Shown: positions 46,085 to 57,930 of the stretch, one piece after another
Position numbering within the stretch: the stretch's first letter is position 1
Layout: every line of letters starts with the position of its first letter
Assembly: GCA_963920665.1 (NCBI GenBank)
Contig: OY987265.1
Coordinates: forward strand, 19,287,001-19,351,000
Direction: 5' to 3'
Length of the DNA stretch: 64,000 bases
Source of the DNA: Straminergon stramineum
Lineage: Eukaryota > Streptophyta > Bryopsida > Hypnales > Calliergonaceae
Program-made: the position numbers and the translations under genes
The notes under the pieces: model-generated
The model's input: the letters and a program-made list of their open reading frames with translations, nothing else
The model's database searches: none
Told to the model about the DNA's origin: nothing

Positions 46085-49000
46085 ATGGCGGCAGCTGGGA
46101 CTGCCTGTGTGTCCACCACGAGTTGTGGCTCGGGCATTACGAGGGAGGGCTATGGAGGGCGACAGTCTGGTATTAGTAGTAGCAGAAGTAGTAGTGGCGG
46201 TGGTGGTGATGTGCGTTCGTTGCCGCGGACGGCTTTTTGTGGGGAGAAGCTGGCGGCGTCGGTGAAAGTGCAGAAGGGGTTGCCTGGTGCTGCTGCTGGA
46301 AGTCGGAGGAATGCGGCTGGTGGCGTTTTTCGCGTCTCGTCGGTGTTGGCGGATATCAACCAGTCTTTGGTAAGCTCGCAGCCTGATCGATCGATCGATC
46401 TCGCTTGCCTTGCAGTTCAGTTAGCTAGTGGAGCACGTCTTGGGTGCAGCTCCTGGGAAAGAGGAGATGCCACGGGAATGGGGAGCTGATTGGAGAATCA
46501 GTACCAGTCCAGGATTCAGCAGTGTCGTCACACATTATGCTTCTTGTCTTTAAGCGGACGTCTTGAATCTGGACCTTTCGTACCCTGTGGCTTGATTTCT
46601 TTCGTACATTTTCGATTTAGGCTTCGCACCCTGGAGTATTTCTGTCCCTGCATTTTCTTTAGGTTTCACATCCTGCAGTAGTTTTGTCTAGTATGATGCG
46701 CGCTGTGTTTCTTCTGTACACATACGGTTGCTTCTTGGATTCCTCAATAAGTCAGAGCGGGAATCTCACTTCTTAGTGCTACATTAAGAGGAGTGGTACG
46801 GAGGGAGGCTTTTTTCCTAGCGAATAGATTGGGGAACGCAAGTTACGTGAGTTCTGTTGGTGACGAGGCTCTAGAAAGAAGTAGTAGTTGAGGTCTAACT
46901 ACGAAGCTACAATGGTATTGACTGGGAAACCCATATTTGAACTTGTAAACTGCAGGTGAACACAGAGGAGAAAGATCGGGTGGATCCAAGGACAGTTCTG
47001 TCGATCATTCTGGGAGGTGGGGCAGGAACGCGCTTGTTTCCTCTCACTAAGGGACGCGCGAAACCTGCTGTAAGCTCCCCTCAAAACCTGTATCACACAA
47101 GTACTTCTGATTTGTGAGGATCGTTACCAATTTATAGGGGTAGTCCGAGCTTGCGATTCCAGGTTGCGATTCAGGGTCTCGCTTGACTATTTCGGCAAAA
47201 TCTCAGTATGAGAGAACATGACAAAGGGTGCTGCACAGTTCAACAGTGCTTCCTGCAGTTTATCTTGCAGTGTGCAAAGAAACTACACTTGGTTATTGCT
47301 TCCTGAAGTTTATCTTGCAATTATGTTGCATTGCCCTTGCACACAGCAGGCTGTGTAACTTAGTGCTCGGTACTGAGTGTTCCCTGAGCTGGGATATAGC
47401 TTCTTTTCAAATTTAGCCCTGCGCAATTCTGAGCCTAAAACCTTGTCTTCAAAACACTTGCCCATGTGTGAAATTTTCAAAGTCTGGGAACAGAACAGCC
47501 TCTGTTTTCGGAACCAAAAGCATCACCCTGACGCTTTTACCGTCTTCAAAACACTTGCCCATGTGTGAATTTTTGAAGTCTGGAAACAGAATGGCATCTA
47601 TTTCCGGAACGCAGAGTTTCACCCTGGCACTCCTACAGTGTTTGCTTCTAGGCATTGAGGTGAAACCTAATGTATTGATAGACTATGTGGATGCTGTTCA
47701 GGTGCCCCTTGGAGGGGCGTACCGGTTGATCGATGTGCCCATGAGCAACTGCATCAACAGCGGCATCAACAAAGTGTTCATCCTCACGCAATTCAACTCC
47801 ACCTCCCTCAACCGGCACCTGGCTCGAACCTACAACTTTGGCAAGATCAACTTTGGCGATGGCTTTGTGGAGGTGCTGGCCGCTACACAGACTCCGGGGG
47901 ACAGAGGCACTGACTGGTTCCAAGGAACGGCGGATGCCGTCCGACAGTACCTCTGGTTGTTTGAGGTCAGTTTTTTCAACCCCTTCCTGTTTCAACTCAA
48001 AATCAAAAAATTCCTCATTGGAAGCTCGTTGGCAAAACTTCGAAAACAGTATTTGCAGCAATGTATCATAGAGCATGGTTTCTTCTTCTGTTTGGTAAGT
48101 TTTGGTACAGGTCTCCTGAATGATTCATTAGGGTTGTTAGGGTTTGCGATTCAGCTGCTGTCTCAGTTTCTGTCACTTGTTTCCAATTCAACCCCACGCA
48201 ATTCTGAACCCTGAAATCTTGTTTCAAAGTCGTAGCAGCTATGTCGTAAAGATTACTAATTGTGGTGCCCTAATCGCCTTTGTTTCTTGAAATACAAGTC
48301 TTGAATTTTGGCCCCCCGTAGTTTAACTCTTCTAGAAATGGAAGTGGTTACTTTTTTGTCCGTTTAGGCACCATTCCAAAATCTAGACTATGGTTTCTAT
48401 AATTTGGTATATTTGCTACCTCCTAAATGATTCATTAGGGGGTTGGAGTTTGCGATTTCAGCCACTCAGTTTTTAGTTGCTTGTTTCCATATGCGACCTT
48501 ACACAATTCTGATTAGTAGTAGCCCCCTTGTAGAAATTTAACCCTAAATGCCTGAATTGCCTCTATTCTCGATGCACAAATCTTGAATTCGAGCACCCCG
48601 TATTTGAACTTTTATCGGTTGGGGCACTGAGAGGTTTCATTTTCTTGCAAGTTCAGGCTTGGGAGCTTTGTTCTCACACTGCATTTCGTTTTGTTAAAGG
48701 ATGTTAGGAACAAGGTGGTGGAGGATGTGATGATCCTGTCTGGTGACCATCTCTATCGTATGGACTATATGGACTTTGCCCAGGTGCTGGCCCCTGACCT
48801 CGTTCCCCTGGCTCTGTCAGAATTAGGTTTCTGTCTGGGTTTTGTGATGCAGCAAGCCTTTCTTTTGGTTTAGATTCTGACCATATGTTTTTTGTGTTTG
48901 GGGTCTTCAACAGAAGCACAGGGACAGTGGTGCCGATATCACCGTCTCCTGCGTGCCCATGGACGAGAGGTATAGTGCATTCAGGCTCTGTAATTTACAA

Positions 49001-49202
49001 AAGAGTTTCATGGTGTTGCAATATTCTGCATCTTGCTAACAACAATATAAAGTCCGCTTCAGGAGCTAATACTCAAGATTAGTAACTTTCAAAGCATGTT
49101 TCTATTGGTCAGAAATGTCATTTGATTCCTTATCAGAGTACCATTCATTGCGCAGGGGAATCCTTTTTTATATAGAGATACCTAATTGTGCCCTAAGTCC
49201 TC

Positions 49203-49233
<31 letters not shown>

Positions 49234-52200
49234 TCCATTTGATTCTTCCTTCATTTCACCCTCCACTATTCTAATAGCTCCATTTCTACCCCGATAGATA
49301 TGGAAGCCCCCACTTTTGGCCATTTGAGCATTTAGGGTTTATTGAACTAGTGTAGCCTGGGTTAACTATGCTGGCATTTAATCATCTGGTTGGCAATTTT
49401 CTGTGCAGTCGTGCTTCTGACTATGGATTGATGAAGATTGACGAAGCGGGACGAATTCTCTACTTTAATGAAAAGCCTAAGGGCGCTGAGCTGAAAAAGA
49501 TGGTACAGTATGATAAAAAACATGAAAAAATCCTCTAGCTGCTGTTCAACTTTCCCTCCAGCAGTTATTGGATTAGTGTAATGCGAGGTGATAGCTTTGG
49601 GTTACTTCGAAATGAATTGAATTCACATTTGATTTTATTGTCATACAACAAATTAACCAATTATGCATGAGTAGACTTGTAAGTATGAGTGTGTGAGGCA
49701 TTCTGTATGTTTAAAGTATTAACATTGACCTCATCAGTAAATCCATGTCCTGTCAGTGGAAGTATTCATCTATTGCCAACTAGTAACGACTCATTGAGGA
49801 ATTAGTTCTGATTACTCCTGCTTTTCAAATTTTCTGATCTTTTGAATGACTTGTATATCGTTCAGTTTCATTTGTATGATTTAAAGCTCTTGGTTTTGCA
49901 GCAAGTAGATACAACGGTTTTAGGCTTGTCTCCTGAGGAAGCTGCGGCGAAACCTTACATTGCATCCATGGGTATTTATGTGTTCAAGAAGGAAGTTCTT
50001 CTGAAGCTTTTGAGGTATGTAGCTGAGTTTCGAGCAACTCATGTATTTGGTAATTTGATAATAGACTGTAATACATCACTTCATATTCAGACCTGATTAG
50101 AATCTGGTTGAACTCCTTTAAATGGATGAGAAGAATCCCAGTTTTGAGCTTTAGACTTGTACTATGTTCTTCGTATGTGACATTTGACACTGACATTTTT
50201 ACATTCTGAAAAATATCCTGGCGTTAATATGTGGTCGTGTTTTTAAATGTCACACTTAACCTAGAGGTTTCTTGATTCATTTGATCTAAGCCTGGTTGAA
50301 TGCTGCAGATGGAGATATCCCACTGCCAATGACTTTGGCTCGGAAATCATTCCCGCTTCTGCCGGTGAATTTGACGTCCAGGTATGCCTAGTGATTTTCA
50401 CTTCACAACCACAAAATCTGGTTGATAACAGCGTCGCAATCTTGGTAGGGTATAATTATTGAAAGGGTACTTTTTACTGGTTGAGTTTTTAGTTTATAGT
50501 AAGCTTCCATTCCTTGTGAGTCCCTTTTAGGTAAAGCTTCCATGAATCTTTACATGCCTAAGGTAAAAGTTGAAAGTCCGTTTCGGAAGTCGTAGTTGAT
50601 TATAGGAGCTGGCAGAACATAATTCTATCGCTCAAAAGTGGTTTTAATAATTTCTTCAGTTTCTTCTTTCAATTGGGACATTTTTTACATTCCTTGAAGC
50701 TAACTAAATGTCTTATCTCAACTCCTCTTGACATGGAAGTGGCCATTTAGGCACTTAGGGATTTAGTGATTGCAGCATGAATCTGACTAGTTTGTAAAAT
50801 CTTTTGTTTTGTTTCTCCAGGCATACTTGTTCGACGATTACTGGGAAGATATTGGAACCATCAAGTCTTTCTTCGATGCCAACTTAGCTCTTACTTCTCA
50901 GGTACCTCCCCTTCTCTAACCTAGTATCCTTTTGTGCAGACTCTATAAATTGAGACCCGTGTGAAATATCCATATTGCAGTTAGCTTGTGAGCCTTGGAT
51001 CGTAAGAAATTTATTCGAAACTTTATTTGACCTGTTAGCTGTTAAGAGAGGAATTTTGCCATGTTTGTAATGTTTCATCCAAGTAAAACCTTGCAATAGA
51101 TGTTGGCAGCGACTTTCGTGAAAATATAGAGAATCTAGTTGATATGGTAAGACACTGGTTGCAACTAATTTTCTTTTAGGTCAAAACTCTTGTGTACTAG
51201 CTTTCGAGTATTTCCACTCCAACCCCTTAAAACGGTAATAAGGATCTTGTTTTTTCACAGGAAGTTTATCACTTGAAGTATTGTCATTGGAATCACATGA
51301 AAAATTCCCATTAAATTGACATACTCTTAGCCTGCAGACAAGAAATTTTATGACATTTCCAAAATGCTCTTGTGCTCCAGTGGGCTCTAAAGTCGATGCT
51401 CCTTGTGTCTTTTGCCTTTCTGCAGCCGCCCCAGTTCAGTTTCTACGATGCTACCAAGCCAATTTTCACATCACCACGGTATCTTCCTCCAACGAAAATA
51501 GAACAATGCCAGGTATCTATCATCTTCCATTATGAATTTATCAGTGTCTGACTTGTGAGCCCTCAAATAGCTCCTCGTATTGAAAACTAACGGTCGGTTT
51601 ACATTTGTGTACTAAACAAGCCTTGAGGATACGACATTTCAACAGAAATCTAACAATGTGATCGGTTAAAAGTTAGAGATTGCTCTTAAAAACTGCGCAC
51701 CTTGTCTTGATGGTCGGGCATGGAGAAGGAATCCTGAAAATAAATGATAAAGTGACAGGGATGCTTACATGGTAACACTATGTTTGAACATTTCATGCAA
51801 TGCTCCAAATATCATCTCCCCACAAAATGGTCAAATGAAGATCTGTTTGACTTAGTCTATTCATTTTTAATGTCTTGGACTCTGAATAGCTATGTCTTGG
51901 CCTCAACTTTTTGGTTGTCATCAAGATTCATCCTGAGAAGTATAGATCCAGCATTAACAAACGAGCATACTATGTGTTCATTGCAAACTTGGTGCAGAAT
52001 TAAATGCCATGTGAATGGAGCCAATAATTTATAATTCGCGTGATTTGGACAATTTTCACATTAATTCATTATGTCATGTACCCTGACCCCCAAGTTGTCA
52101 AATGTTACATCAAATCTGAAACGAAACAACTACTTTTCAGGATTATCTGATCATACCTGAATCCACTCCACATTTAGATGTTTGATTCTGACTGAGTTTA

Positions 52201-53733
52201 TATTAAATTTCAGGTGCAAGACTCAATTGTTTCACATGGATGCTTTTTAAGAAATTGCACAGTGCAGCACTCAATTGTTGGAATTCGATCTCGTCTGGAA
52301 TCTGGTGTTGTGTTGAAGGTAAGAATCGTTGCATTTTCCAAACGCACTTGAAGCAAGAAGTTCGTGAGGATCATCAACCTTCAGTCCCCTTATGAATACC
52401 ATTGTATCATATTTTTGGACTTGAATTTCTTTTGGCCTCGTTTATGTGCAGTTTTAGACTTTGAATGAACATTAACTATATTGTTAATATGTTCATCAGC
52501 ACTTCAAGTGTGATGCTTGTTTGAGGAATGCAGTACAGTTTTGTAATTGTCTCATGAAGCTCTTGAAGAAATTAACGTTTATGGAATCTTGGCTATCAGG
52601 ATACACTGATGATGGGAGCTGATTTTTATGAGACGGAGGAGGAAATTGCTCAGCTGTTGAAGGAAGGGAAGATTCCTTTGGGAGTGGGTGCCAATTCCCA
52701 AATCAGCAACTGTATCATCGACAAGAATGCCAGGATCGGCAAGGATGTCGTCATTGCCAACACTGATGTGCGTATTTTGCATTCACACTGTAGTTCTTGT
52801 CATGCTCAAGCTAAAATTAGAAAATCCACTTTGAAAGTTTATAGCAATAAGAAAGTTTCCAAAGAAAATTAGACGGGTTTTCTGTAGAATTAAACTGCTT
52901 TTGGACTTTAAAATAACATCATGCAGAGAATCTTTCTTCGAGATTCGTGAGGTCTCCTTATGGTCAGAATGATCATACAAAGGCCTCTGTAAGTATTGTG
53001 GGGTGGCCTTCGTATGATCACTTTGACATGAGATCAAGGAGAGACCTCTTTATAAGTTATGAAGAAGATTCTCTTTAAGACGCTTAGAAGTCCTTGAAAC
53101 AAAGAACAGTAAAATTTTTTGAGAATTACTATTGTTTCTGTTGTCACAAAATTTAGGACATGATTTCTTCTTCCTATTAGTACATTTCGCTATCTTCATT
53201 ATAGCTTTCAAACAATGAATTTCTTTTTTTTAAACTCCTATAAATGTGAAAGCAGCCAATTTCGGCAGTGGGTGCTCGAATTCAATGCTGTAATTAGGTT
53301 TCTACCTGTGTTTACATAACCTATTTCTATAATATCCAAAAAAAATTTTAATTTTGCAGTCTAGAAATATACTGCTTGTGTACATGATTACAAGTGTTGG
53401 TTTGGGGTTCATGTACAATTGAACTTGCACAATTTCATACAAAATACATGACGAATCCAGCTTTTGATTTTCTTCTTTTGAAATTTCATTATTTCAATTT
53501 GCCAATCTACTAAAAGACTTGCACCAATCAATTTGACCCGTAAGTATGATGATTGTCTTTTAAGTGTTGCATTCGCCTTAGTTATCTGAAAGAAATTTTG
53601 CTGAGTTGTACTATACTTTGGTTGGGTACAGAATGTCCATGAAGCTTCAAGACCAAAAGAGGGATTCTACATCAGAACAGGGGTGACAGTAATTGAGAAA
53701 AATGGCATCATCAAGGATGGATCTGTAATCTAA
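46085..53733 (+). CDS. APL: ADP-glucose pyrophosphorylase large subunit, plastidic, 13 exons
   Basis: Catalyses glucose-1-phosphate + ATP to ADP-glucose + PPi in plastids as part of a heterotetramer with small subunits, the committed step of starch synthesis. CDS exons: 46085-46369, 46956-47069, 47702-47965, 48700-48783, 48914-48969, 49409-49502, 49902-50014, 50309-50381, 50821-50901, 51426-51512, 52214-52318, 52600-52767, 53632-53733. All introns are GT-AG and the joined frame gives 541 residues, normal for the family. Residues 1 to about 90 are Ser/Gly/Ala/Arg-rich, a chloroplast transit peptide. Nucleotidyltransferase core: [12 protein letters not shown] (115-126), [16 protein letters not shown] (131-146), [21 protein letters not shown] (235-244, catalytic Asp237) and FNEKPKG (287-293, Glc-1-P-binding Lys290). 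The C-terminal part has the beta-helix and [25 protein letters not shown] and [11 protein letters not shown] are large-subunit type rather than small. Arg121 and Lys131, lost in purely regulatory large subunits such as the potato tuber one, are present, so this subunit may be catalytic. Intron 5 holds a CA repeat; intron 12 holds a hairpin. Confidence 0.95.
46384..46400. repeat. GATC short tandem repeat in APL intron 1
   Basis: GATCGATCGATCGATC lies 15 bp after the first donor site. Similar GATCGATCGATC tracts occur at 55989-56002 and 56486-56500; the latter belongs to a duplicated fragment of this intron. Confidence 0.8.
49206..49233. repeat. (CA)n microsatellite in APL intron 5
   Basis: Fourteen CA dinucleotides in a row; probably polymorphic. 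The ORF reading through it (49115-49297) is intronic. Confidence 0.95.
52925..53075 (+). other. Intronic hairpin in APL intron 12
   Basis: AGAGAATCTTTCTTC, then AGGTCTCCTT, then TGATCATACAAAGGCC on the 5' arm pair with GGCCTTCGTATGATCA, AGGAGAGACCT and GAAGAAGATTCTCTTT on the 3' arm, leaving a loop of about 20 nt. The arms are about 65-70 nt with a few bulges, the size of a plant MIRNA foldback or a small MITE. It is on the sense strand of the APL primary transcript. Confidence 0.7.
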
Positions 53734-54242
53734 CCCTGGGACCTAATGTATCCATTTTTTTCGTTTTCTATTTTCATTTTCTTTTTTTTCTCTTTTAACT
53801 TTTTTTGTTTTTAGCTCGGTGTAGAATAGTATTACATAAATTTTCATAGTTCATTTGATTGTAGGGCGAGTTGTGGGATGGTAGTAGTGGAGGCTTGTGA
53901 GGGCAAAATGGCGTAGAATCTAGTGTGGTGATGATCTGTAAAAACCGACCCTAGATTTTCTGTATCATAGTGTTCCGATTTTAGTTCCAGGTTGAAATTT
54001 TTCTTTCTATCTGGTATACGTTTTCTTTGCAAGGAGTTCAGTGCTTGTCTTTGTACTGCTGAAGTTGCCTGTTTTGCAATTCCGTTGGGGGTATTTTTCT
54101 CTAGGGTAACTACAACTAATTCAAACAGGTACCTTAAATTGACAACAAGACAATCTTTGATGATGAGTACATTTCAAAGTTGAGAATGTACACAACTTTA
54201 ATATCAAAACTCCTGTCCGTTTTTTGGTCATCAACCAATAAA
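53734..54242 (+). terminator. APL 3' UTR with candidate poly(A) signals
   Basis: T-rich tracts follow the stop codon (53753-53812), a pattern common in plant 3' UTRs. TGTAA-type words occur near 53937, and an AATAAA hexamer lies at 54237-54242. The true cleavage site cannot be fixed without transcripts. Confidence 0.4.
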
Positions 54243-55980
54243 ATTTTGAACCTTTATAACTTCTGCATTCACTATTTCATGAGGCGTGATTAGTTGTATC
54301 ATAATGTCCTTGTAATTGTTGACAAAACTAAAAAGAAAAATTGGTCATCTAATGATAGGAAATGTGTTCAATGGTCGAAGTGTCCAAATTAGGTGTAGTT
54401 ACCTTATATTTCAAGGATAGAGTTATATTGATGAGTATATAAGGAATGTAATACTTCAATAACTGAAGAGTGACCTAAACCTCTTCATCTTCTCAAAAGT
54501 GAAAAGTAGAAACACCCGAAATTTCTACTACAGAAGTTTACAATTATCCCCCTAAAATCCTCGACAACATAGACCACCTTAACATCTCCTCAGGTACAAG
54601 GTTAGTAAGTTCAAATCAGCTACAATATAACTTAGAACCTTCATAACTTTTGCATTTGGTGTCTATATAACACATTCTCTGGTGCATCTGAACCCTTATT
54701 TTAGAAAGAACAGATATTAATATACTCAGAACCAATCTGGTAACCCGAAACCTACAGACTGGGCTGGGTGGAAAATCAATCTTGTGTACGCTAAGAGTTT
54801 GCTGCAGTACACAGGCGTGGTAGTCGTCAAAGGAAATGGTTCATTTGCAGTCAATTGCGCTGCAGATTGTGCTCTAAACTTTAATCATATAGCAAGCCAA
54901 TTGTGTTACAAATTGAGCTCCAAGAAGAGCGCACCTAATCTCGACCTTTTTACTAATACCTATTTTTGCCTAATATGTCTGCGCACCTTCTAATTATTCA
55001 TACTTAGTTTATTAAAACAGTGTCCAAAAAATACATCTTACAAGAATCTACTTCCCTTTCTCAATTTTCAACTACCAAGAAGACCCACCAAAACAGTTAC
55101 TTTAGACCATCCATTACTTAGGCCTCCCCGGCCCCTGTGCATAACTTCCCTCTGATGTAGATTTTTCTTTCAAATTGAAGTTTCGATAGTGCTGGCAGTT
55201 CATAAACTTTGGCCTGTACGTGAAACTCATAAACTTTGGCTACTAATAGCTCATAATCTTGAAGTTCATAATCTTTGGCTAGCTCGTGAAACCCTCAATG
55301 TTTCGCTCATGAAGTTCATGTTAGTAGTCTTTGTCTAGTGAAGTTCAAAATCTATCTTTGGCTAAACATTCATATATTTCGTTAAATCGGCGGTCTTCCA
55401 ATACTTTGGCACCTTTCCGAATGGGTGCTCTAAACCATAAACCCAACCCATAAATCGATCTAGATTCGTGATTACATTTTAGACCTTTTTCTACATATAT
55501 ATGACTCCATTTTCCGTGCCGGAGTCGCGCCATTTTAACAGAATTGACGTTGCTAGTTAGTGATATTCCTAACGTAACCCTTGGCCAGGGTACGTACGAT
55601 TACATCGAAACCTGGATATGTAACTATGTACTACGTCCAAGGCCATGATAGCCATCAATTAAGGCAGGGACATGCAGTCCGCGTTCCCATGCAATGGGTT
55701 GTTGCGCAGTTGGAGGCGCAATTGCGCGCCCCCTAACTACCCCGCACCGGCAAGAATCGATCGATCACCGCAAGATCGAATAACGTCAATTTCATGAAAT
55801 GGGCGACATTCCCATCACTTTGGCGCTGTTCAGGCCACGCGGCCTGAACCCAAAATCTACTTGTCCTAGTTTGTGACATGAAATTAATCAAACCCTTTGT
55901 GAATATATATGTCACAAGTTTTGGTTGGTAGAATATGGCTGGCCAATTCAACGTTGACGTTGAATCCTTCGCCTCGATCT
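54243..55980. other. Intergenic downstream of APL
   Basis: Contains a degenerate repeat at about 55190-55375 in which CATAAACTTTGGC or TCATAATCTTTGGCTAG recurs. The words CATAACTTTTGCAT and TGGTGCAT near 54640-54690 also occur in similar order near 61720-61770, so an unknown dispersed repeat may be present. ORFs at 54784-54993, 55345-55533 and 55733-55951 have no recognised features. Confidence 0.3.
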
Positions 55981-56115
55981 GGTGAGATATCGATCGATCG
56001 ATCCTCGGCCCCCACAGCCCACTCTCAATTATTCGATCTACGCTTGCTCATCTCTCAGTAGCGCGCTCTGCAGCCTTGTAGCTCTCTAGCTAGCTCGCTA
56101 GCAACGAAGGCCGTC

Positions 56116-56229
56116 ATGGGTCACCCTTTGCCCATTTTAGCCTTCTTCACATCGCTGTACCAGCGCTGGCTGCTCACGCTCAAGGTGCACGTCCACGCCC
56201 TCAGACATGCCCTCAGACACAGATTCTAG
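56116..56229 (+). CDS. Candidate small ORF of 37 residues (low support)
   Basis: ATG in a good context (CCGTCATGGG) in a GC-rich patch, reading MGHPLPILAFFTSLYQRWLL then a basic His/Arg-rich end, with TAG at 56227-56229. The first half is hydrophobic and the second basic. It lies 200 bp before a duplicated piece of the APL exon 1/intron 1 junction, but no similarity to the APL transit peptide is visible. It could be a chance ORF. Confidence 0.2.
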   Translation: MGHPLPILAFFTSLYQRWLLTLKVHVHALRHALRHRF

Positions 56230-56432
56230 CCTGCTCCGGACGTAGCCGTTCCTCAACCCACGTCCACCCCCATTACGAGAATCATTAATTCGGCTACAGC
56301 TAGCCGCCCTACCTGTTCAGCTATGGATCGATTCTCATCTGTTTCGAATTCTCCGTGACATAAATATTCGGAAGCAGTACGTAATGCTGCTGCAAGGCCT
56401 AGCCTAGTGGTGCTCTCAACATCTCGCTAGCC

Positions 56433-56605
56433 CGTGTTGACGGAAACCGACCATGCCATTCTTTGGTAAGCTGATCGCCTGGCTTCCTGATCGATCGACC
56501 GATCTCGCTTGCCTTGCAGCTAGTGGAGCACTGGCCTTGGGTGGAGCTCCTGTTAAAGGTGCCACGGAATTTCGAAATGGCATGGGTAGCTGATCGAAAA
56601 AACTC
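56433..56605 (+). pseudogene. Partial duplicate of the APL exon 1/intron 1 junction
   Basis: GTGTTGACGG, then CATTCTTTGGTAAGCT, matches the end of APL exon 1 (GTGTTGGCGG...CAGTCTTTGGTAAGCT). It is followed by CGATCTCGCTTGCCTTGCAG, CTAGTGGAGCAC, CTTGGGTG.AGCTCCTG, GCCACGG and AGCTGAT in the same order as APL 46370-46500. The donor GT is at 56466. No transit peptide or downstream exons are present, so this is a fragment, about 3 kb past the APL gene and in the same orientation. Confidence 0.8.
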
Positions 56606-57930
56606 AGTAGCGTGCAGCTAGCTAGCTAGTCCACCATTCAATTCACTCTTCACCTGCATGCTGCGTGATTATGTATATAATTGCATGAAGGGATAGATAG
56701 ATCAGACTGTACTAATTTATGAGAGAATCATCTATCCGCCATTAGTTGTGATGTATCGATGGTGGGCTAGCTTTGTGGGCTCACCCTCAGCTACGAATCG
56801 ATTCTCGTCTATGAAGGATAGTAGTTCCGGTTACTTTGACTGAGGTTCCTTTCGGAAGAATTAAGCAGATGATGCGATCGACCGAGTAACTGCTTGTGCA
56901 TGAATCGGAGCTGTATGTATCCCACCTGGCCTCATCGAAATGGTATGCTCACAGTAAGTTTGACTTTACATGGACTTTGGAGGAATTTTTTTTAGTAGGA
57001 TTGAAGTTACATGGCAAATGATCTGCTCTACGCCATGACCCGGGAATAAGTAGTCTGTTTTGGCTTCACCTCCCAAGATGGAAAACCTTTGATTGTGGTG
57101 AATGACCCCACTGTACACTGATCAGATCCTATCATGACAGAATGATGGACATAAATTTCAGTTTCCAAATATGTCAGTATTGAAACGGTTCTTAAATTCG
57201 GACGTGAATTCTTTTTCTTCATGAATGCTTGACGACTAATTTTTTAAATCTCATCGTCTCTAATGAGATCTTCACCAGATGGTACACTTTCGACTTCAGA
57301 TCTTGCAATGGGAAGTACTCGATCGTGATTAATTAGACAAAGCCAATTAACTAATTCTGAGTGCTTGTCCAGGGAGTCTTGGATGAGGAGAAACATATGG
57401 TGGAGGCAAAGAGCGGAATTTGAAGTCGTTCCTGATGTTCAAGGGAAGCAATTCCACGGATCAGTTCGTGGATATCAAGGGCCACAAGCTAAGCACAGAG
57501 GGCTGAGATTGCAATAGTTTTTGCAGCGTTTTTGCAGTGCCCGCCAGAAATCTATTAACTTTTTCAATGGTTTTGTAATAAATCGTGCAATGTACTCTCA
57601 ACTATTTGATATCATTACATTTGAGATTGCATTAGGTTTGCAACAGTTTAGGCACAAATATGCATTGGTTCCGTCCCCAAGAGTTTTGCAACAAGCTTGC
57701 AGCACTTTTGGAATGGATCACAGTAGACCATGATTTTTCAGCGATGTTCGGAACCGCTACAAACCCATATATTGCAATATATTGCAAATTAATTGATGAT
57801 GGGTTGCAGCTGCTACTTCCTGTTGTAGTGGGCAGACATGTGAGCATGGAAACCTCGGGACGCTGGCGAGCCGTTAGATTCTTATTCGGTACTACAGTCA
57901 CCGTGACGTACAACTACAGGCTCAAATAAT
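56606..57930 (+). other. Possible decayed coding region, not identified
   Basis: Several short protein-like stretches lie on the plus strand: CFGFTSQDGKPLIVVNDPTV near 57055-57115, SFLMFKGSNSTDQFVDIKGH near 57430-57490, and an open frame from ATG 57660 to TAA 57927-57929 (89 residues, including LEWITVDHDFSAMFGTATNP). They could be exons or remains of one gene, but no family is recognised and no splice model joins them convincingly. A minus-strand ORF over 57632-57913 is probably the shadow. Confidence 0.2.

Noticed and set aside
46350..46490. APL exon 1 continuing past 46369 as in the 134-codon ORF
   Set aside because: GTAAGC at 46370 is a good donor, the frame is in phase with exon 2 and the extra residues do not fit the family.
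47468..48214. Single 248-codon ORF as an independent gene
   Set aside because: Only its middle (47702-47965) is APL exon 3; the rest is intron read-through before the acceptor and after the donor.
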